Position numbers and translations under genes: made by a program. A stretch of DNA of 5,582 bases from DAOTTW01 sp034437615. Its GTDB lineage: Bacteria > Chloroflexota > Anaerolineae > Aggregatilineales > Phototrophicaceae. The stretch's first letter is position 1. Each line of letters opens with the position of its first letter. The notes under the pieces are model-generated. The model ran no database searches, was not told the DNA's origin, and saw only the letters and a list, made by a program, of their open reading frames with translations. Location: assembly GCA_034437615.1 (NCBI GenBank), contig DAOTTW010000351.1:1-5582 (forward strand), read 5' to 3'. Of the stretch, positions 5,275 to 5,582 are shown piece by piece.

Positions 5275-5582
5275 ATGGTAGCCGAAAGCCCCTTCGCCAG
5301 CGAATGGCGCAAATGCCTACGTGAACACTATAAATACGTCATCCGCAATGCAGACGCCGTAACGCAGGTCACATTGCCCTCGGTGCTGGATGAGGCCGGG
5401 TTCCGCGATGACGACCTGCGCGGGATTGAGCGCGAAGCCACGATGCACGTCGATGATGCACCAGCGGATTTTGTGCCGGGGCCACATCCAGCAGAATGCA
5501 CCTGTACGCTCTGCACGGAGCAGGGTCAGGCGTTGCTACAGGCGGGCCATGATGAGGCAGGCCAGCCGTTAAGCGCGGAGCA
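5275..5582 (+). CDS. Unidentified protein with CxCxxC motif, cut by the window end
   Basis: The frame is open from ATG 5275 to the right edge (102 codons seen, no stop). I do not recognise the family. The visible part is soluble, rich in Asp, Glu and Ala, with no signal peptide or membrane segment. Residues 1-60 look helical. A single C14 is followed by a small cluster H71, C75, C77, C80 (HPAECTCTLC), which could bind zinc or another metal, although two of the cysteines are only one residue apart. Support for being real comes from the AGGAG upstream, a possible extended -10 promoter, and codon use like its neighbours. It lies 72 nt after RNase D on the same strand, so it may be in the same unit or separately transcribed. 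Confidence 0.65.
   Translation, partial: MVAESPFASEWRKCLREHYKYVIRNADAVTQVTLPSVLDEAGFRDDDLRGIEREATMHVDDAPADFVPGPHPAECTCTLCTEQGQALLQAGHDEAGQPLSAE

Overview
The window carries a two-gene quinol:acceptor oxidoreductase operon on the minus strand (Rieske iron-sulfur protein, then a fused b6/IV-type cytochrome b). A divergent plus-strand pair follows (CorA-type Mg2+ channel and RNase D). The start of an unidentified gene is cut by the right edge. G+C is moderate to high (mid-50s % by eye). The b6-like but single-chain cytochrome b, and the interspersed CCCCTCTCC/GGAGAGGGG and GGACGC/GCGTCC hairpin repeats, suggest a member of the Chloroflexota (Anaerolineae-like). That placement is inferred from remembered family patterns and has not been tested.

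Layout. 1-256: non-coding, densely packed with hairpin repeats. Its right part contains a terminator-like hairpin for the cytochrome b operon, overlapped by a four-run G-quadruplex motif. 257-2047 (-): cytochrome b, 596 aa, seven predicted membrane helices plus about 190 residues of soluble C-terminal tail. 2129-2761 (-): Rieske protein with a Tat-type signal anchor. 2762-3139: divergent control region. It holds a near-consensus extended -10 sigma70-type promoter for the Rieske/cytochrome b operon with a leader of about 137 nt, and a weaker corA promoter placed so that the corA message would be leaderless. 3140-4057 (+): CorA. 4054-5202 (+): RNase D, overlapping corA by ATGA. 5275-5582 (+): partial unidentified ORF with a CxCxxC motif, behind its own possible promoter.

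How the genes work together. The Rieske protein and cytochrome b would form the quinol-oxidising core of a bc-type complex. No cytochrome c1, f or other haem c gene is in the window, and the operon appears to end right after cytochrome b, so the electron exit must be encoded elsewhere or be unusual. Cytochrome b lacks the Qo-site glutamate of PEWY and the cysteine that anchors haem cn in b6, and its likely extracytoplasmic tail has no haem motif. CorA and RNase D are translationally coupled by overlap; a functional link (Mg2+ supply and a metal-dependent nuclease) is only speculation. I see no CRISPR array, tRNA, rRNA, transposase or phage gene. The least ordinary parts are the cytochrome b architecture and the repeat/quadruplex/terminator segment. 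I do not see a clearly new system.
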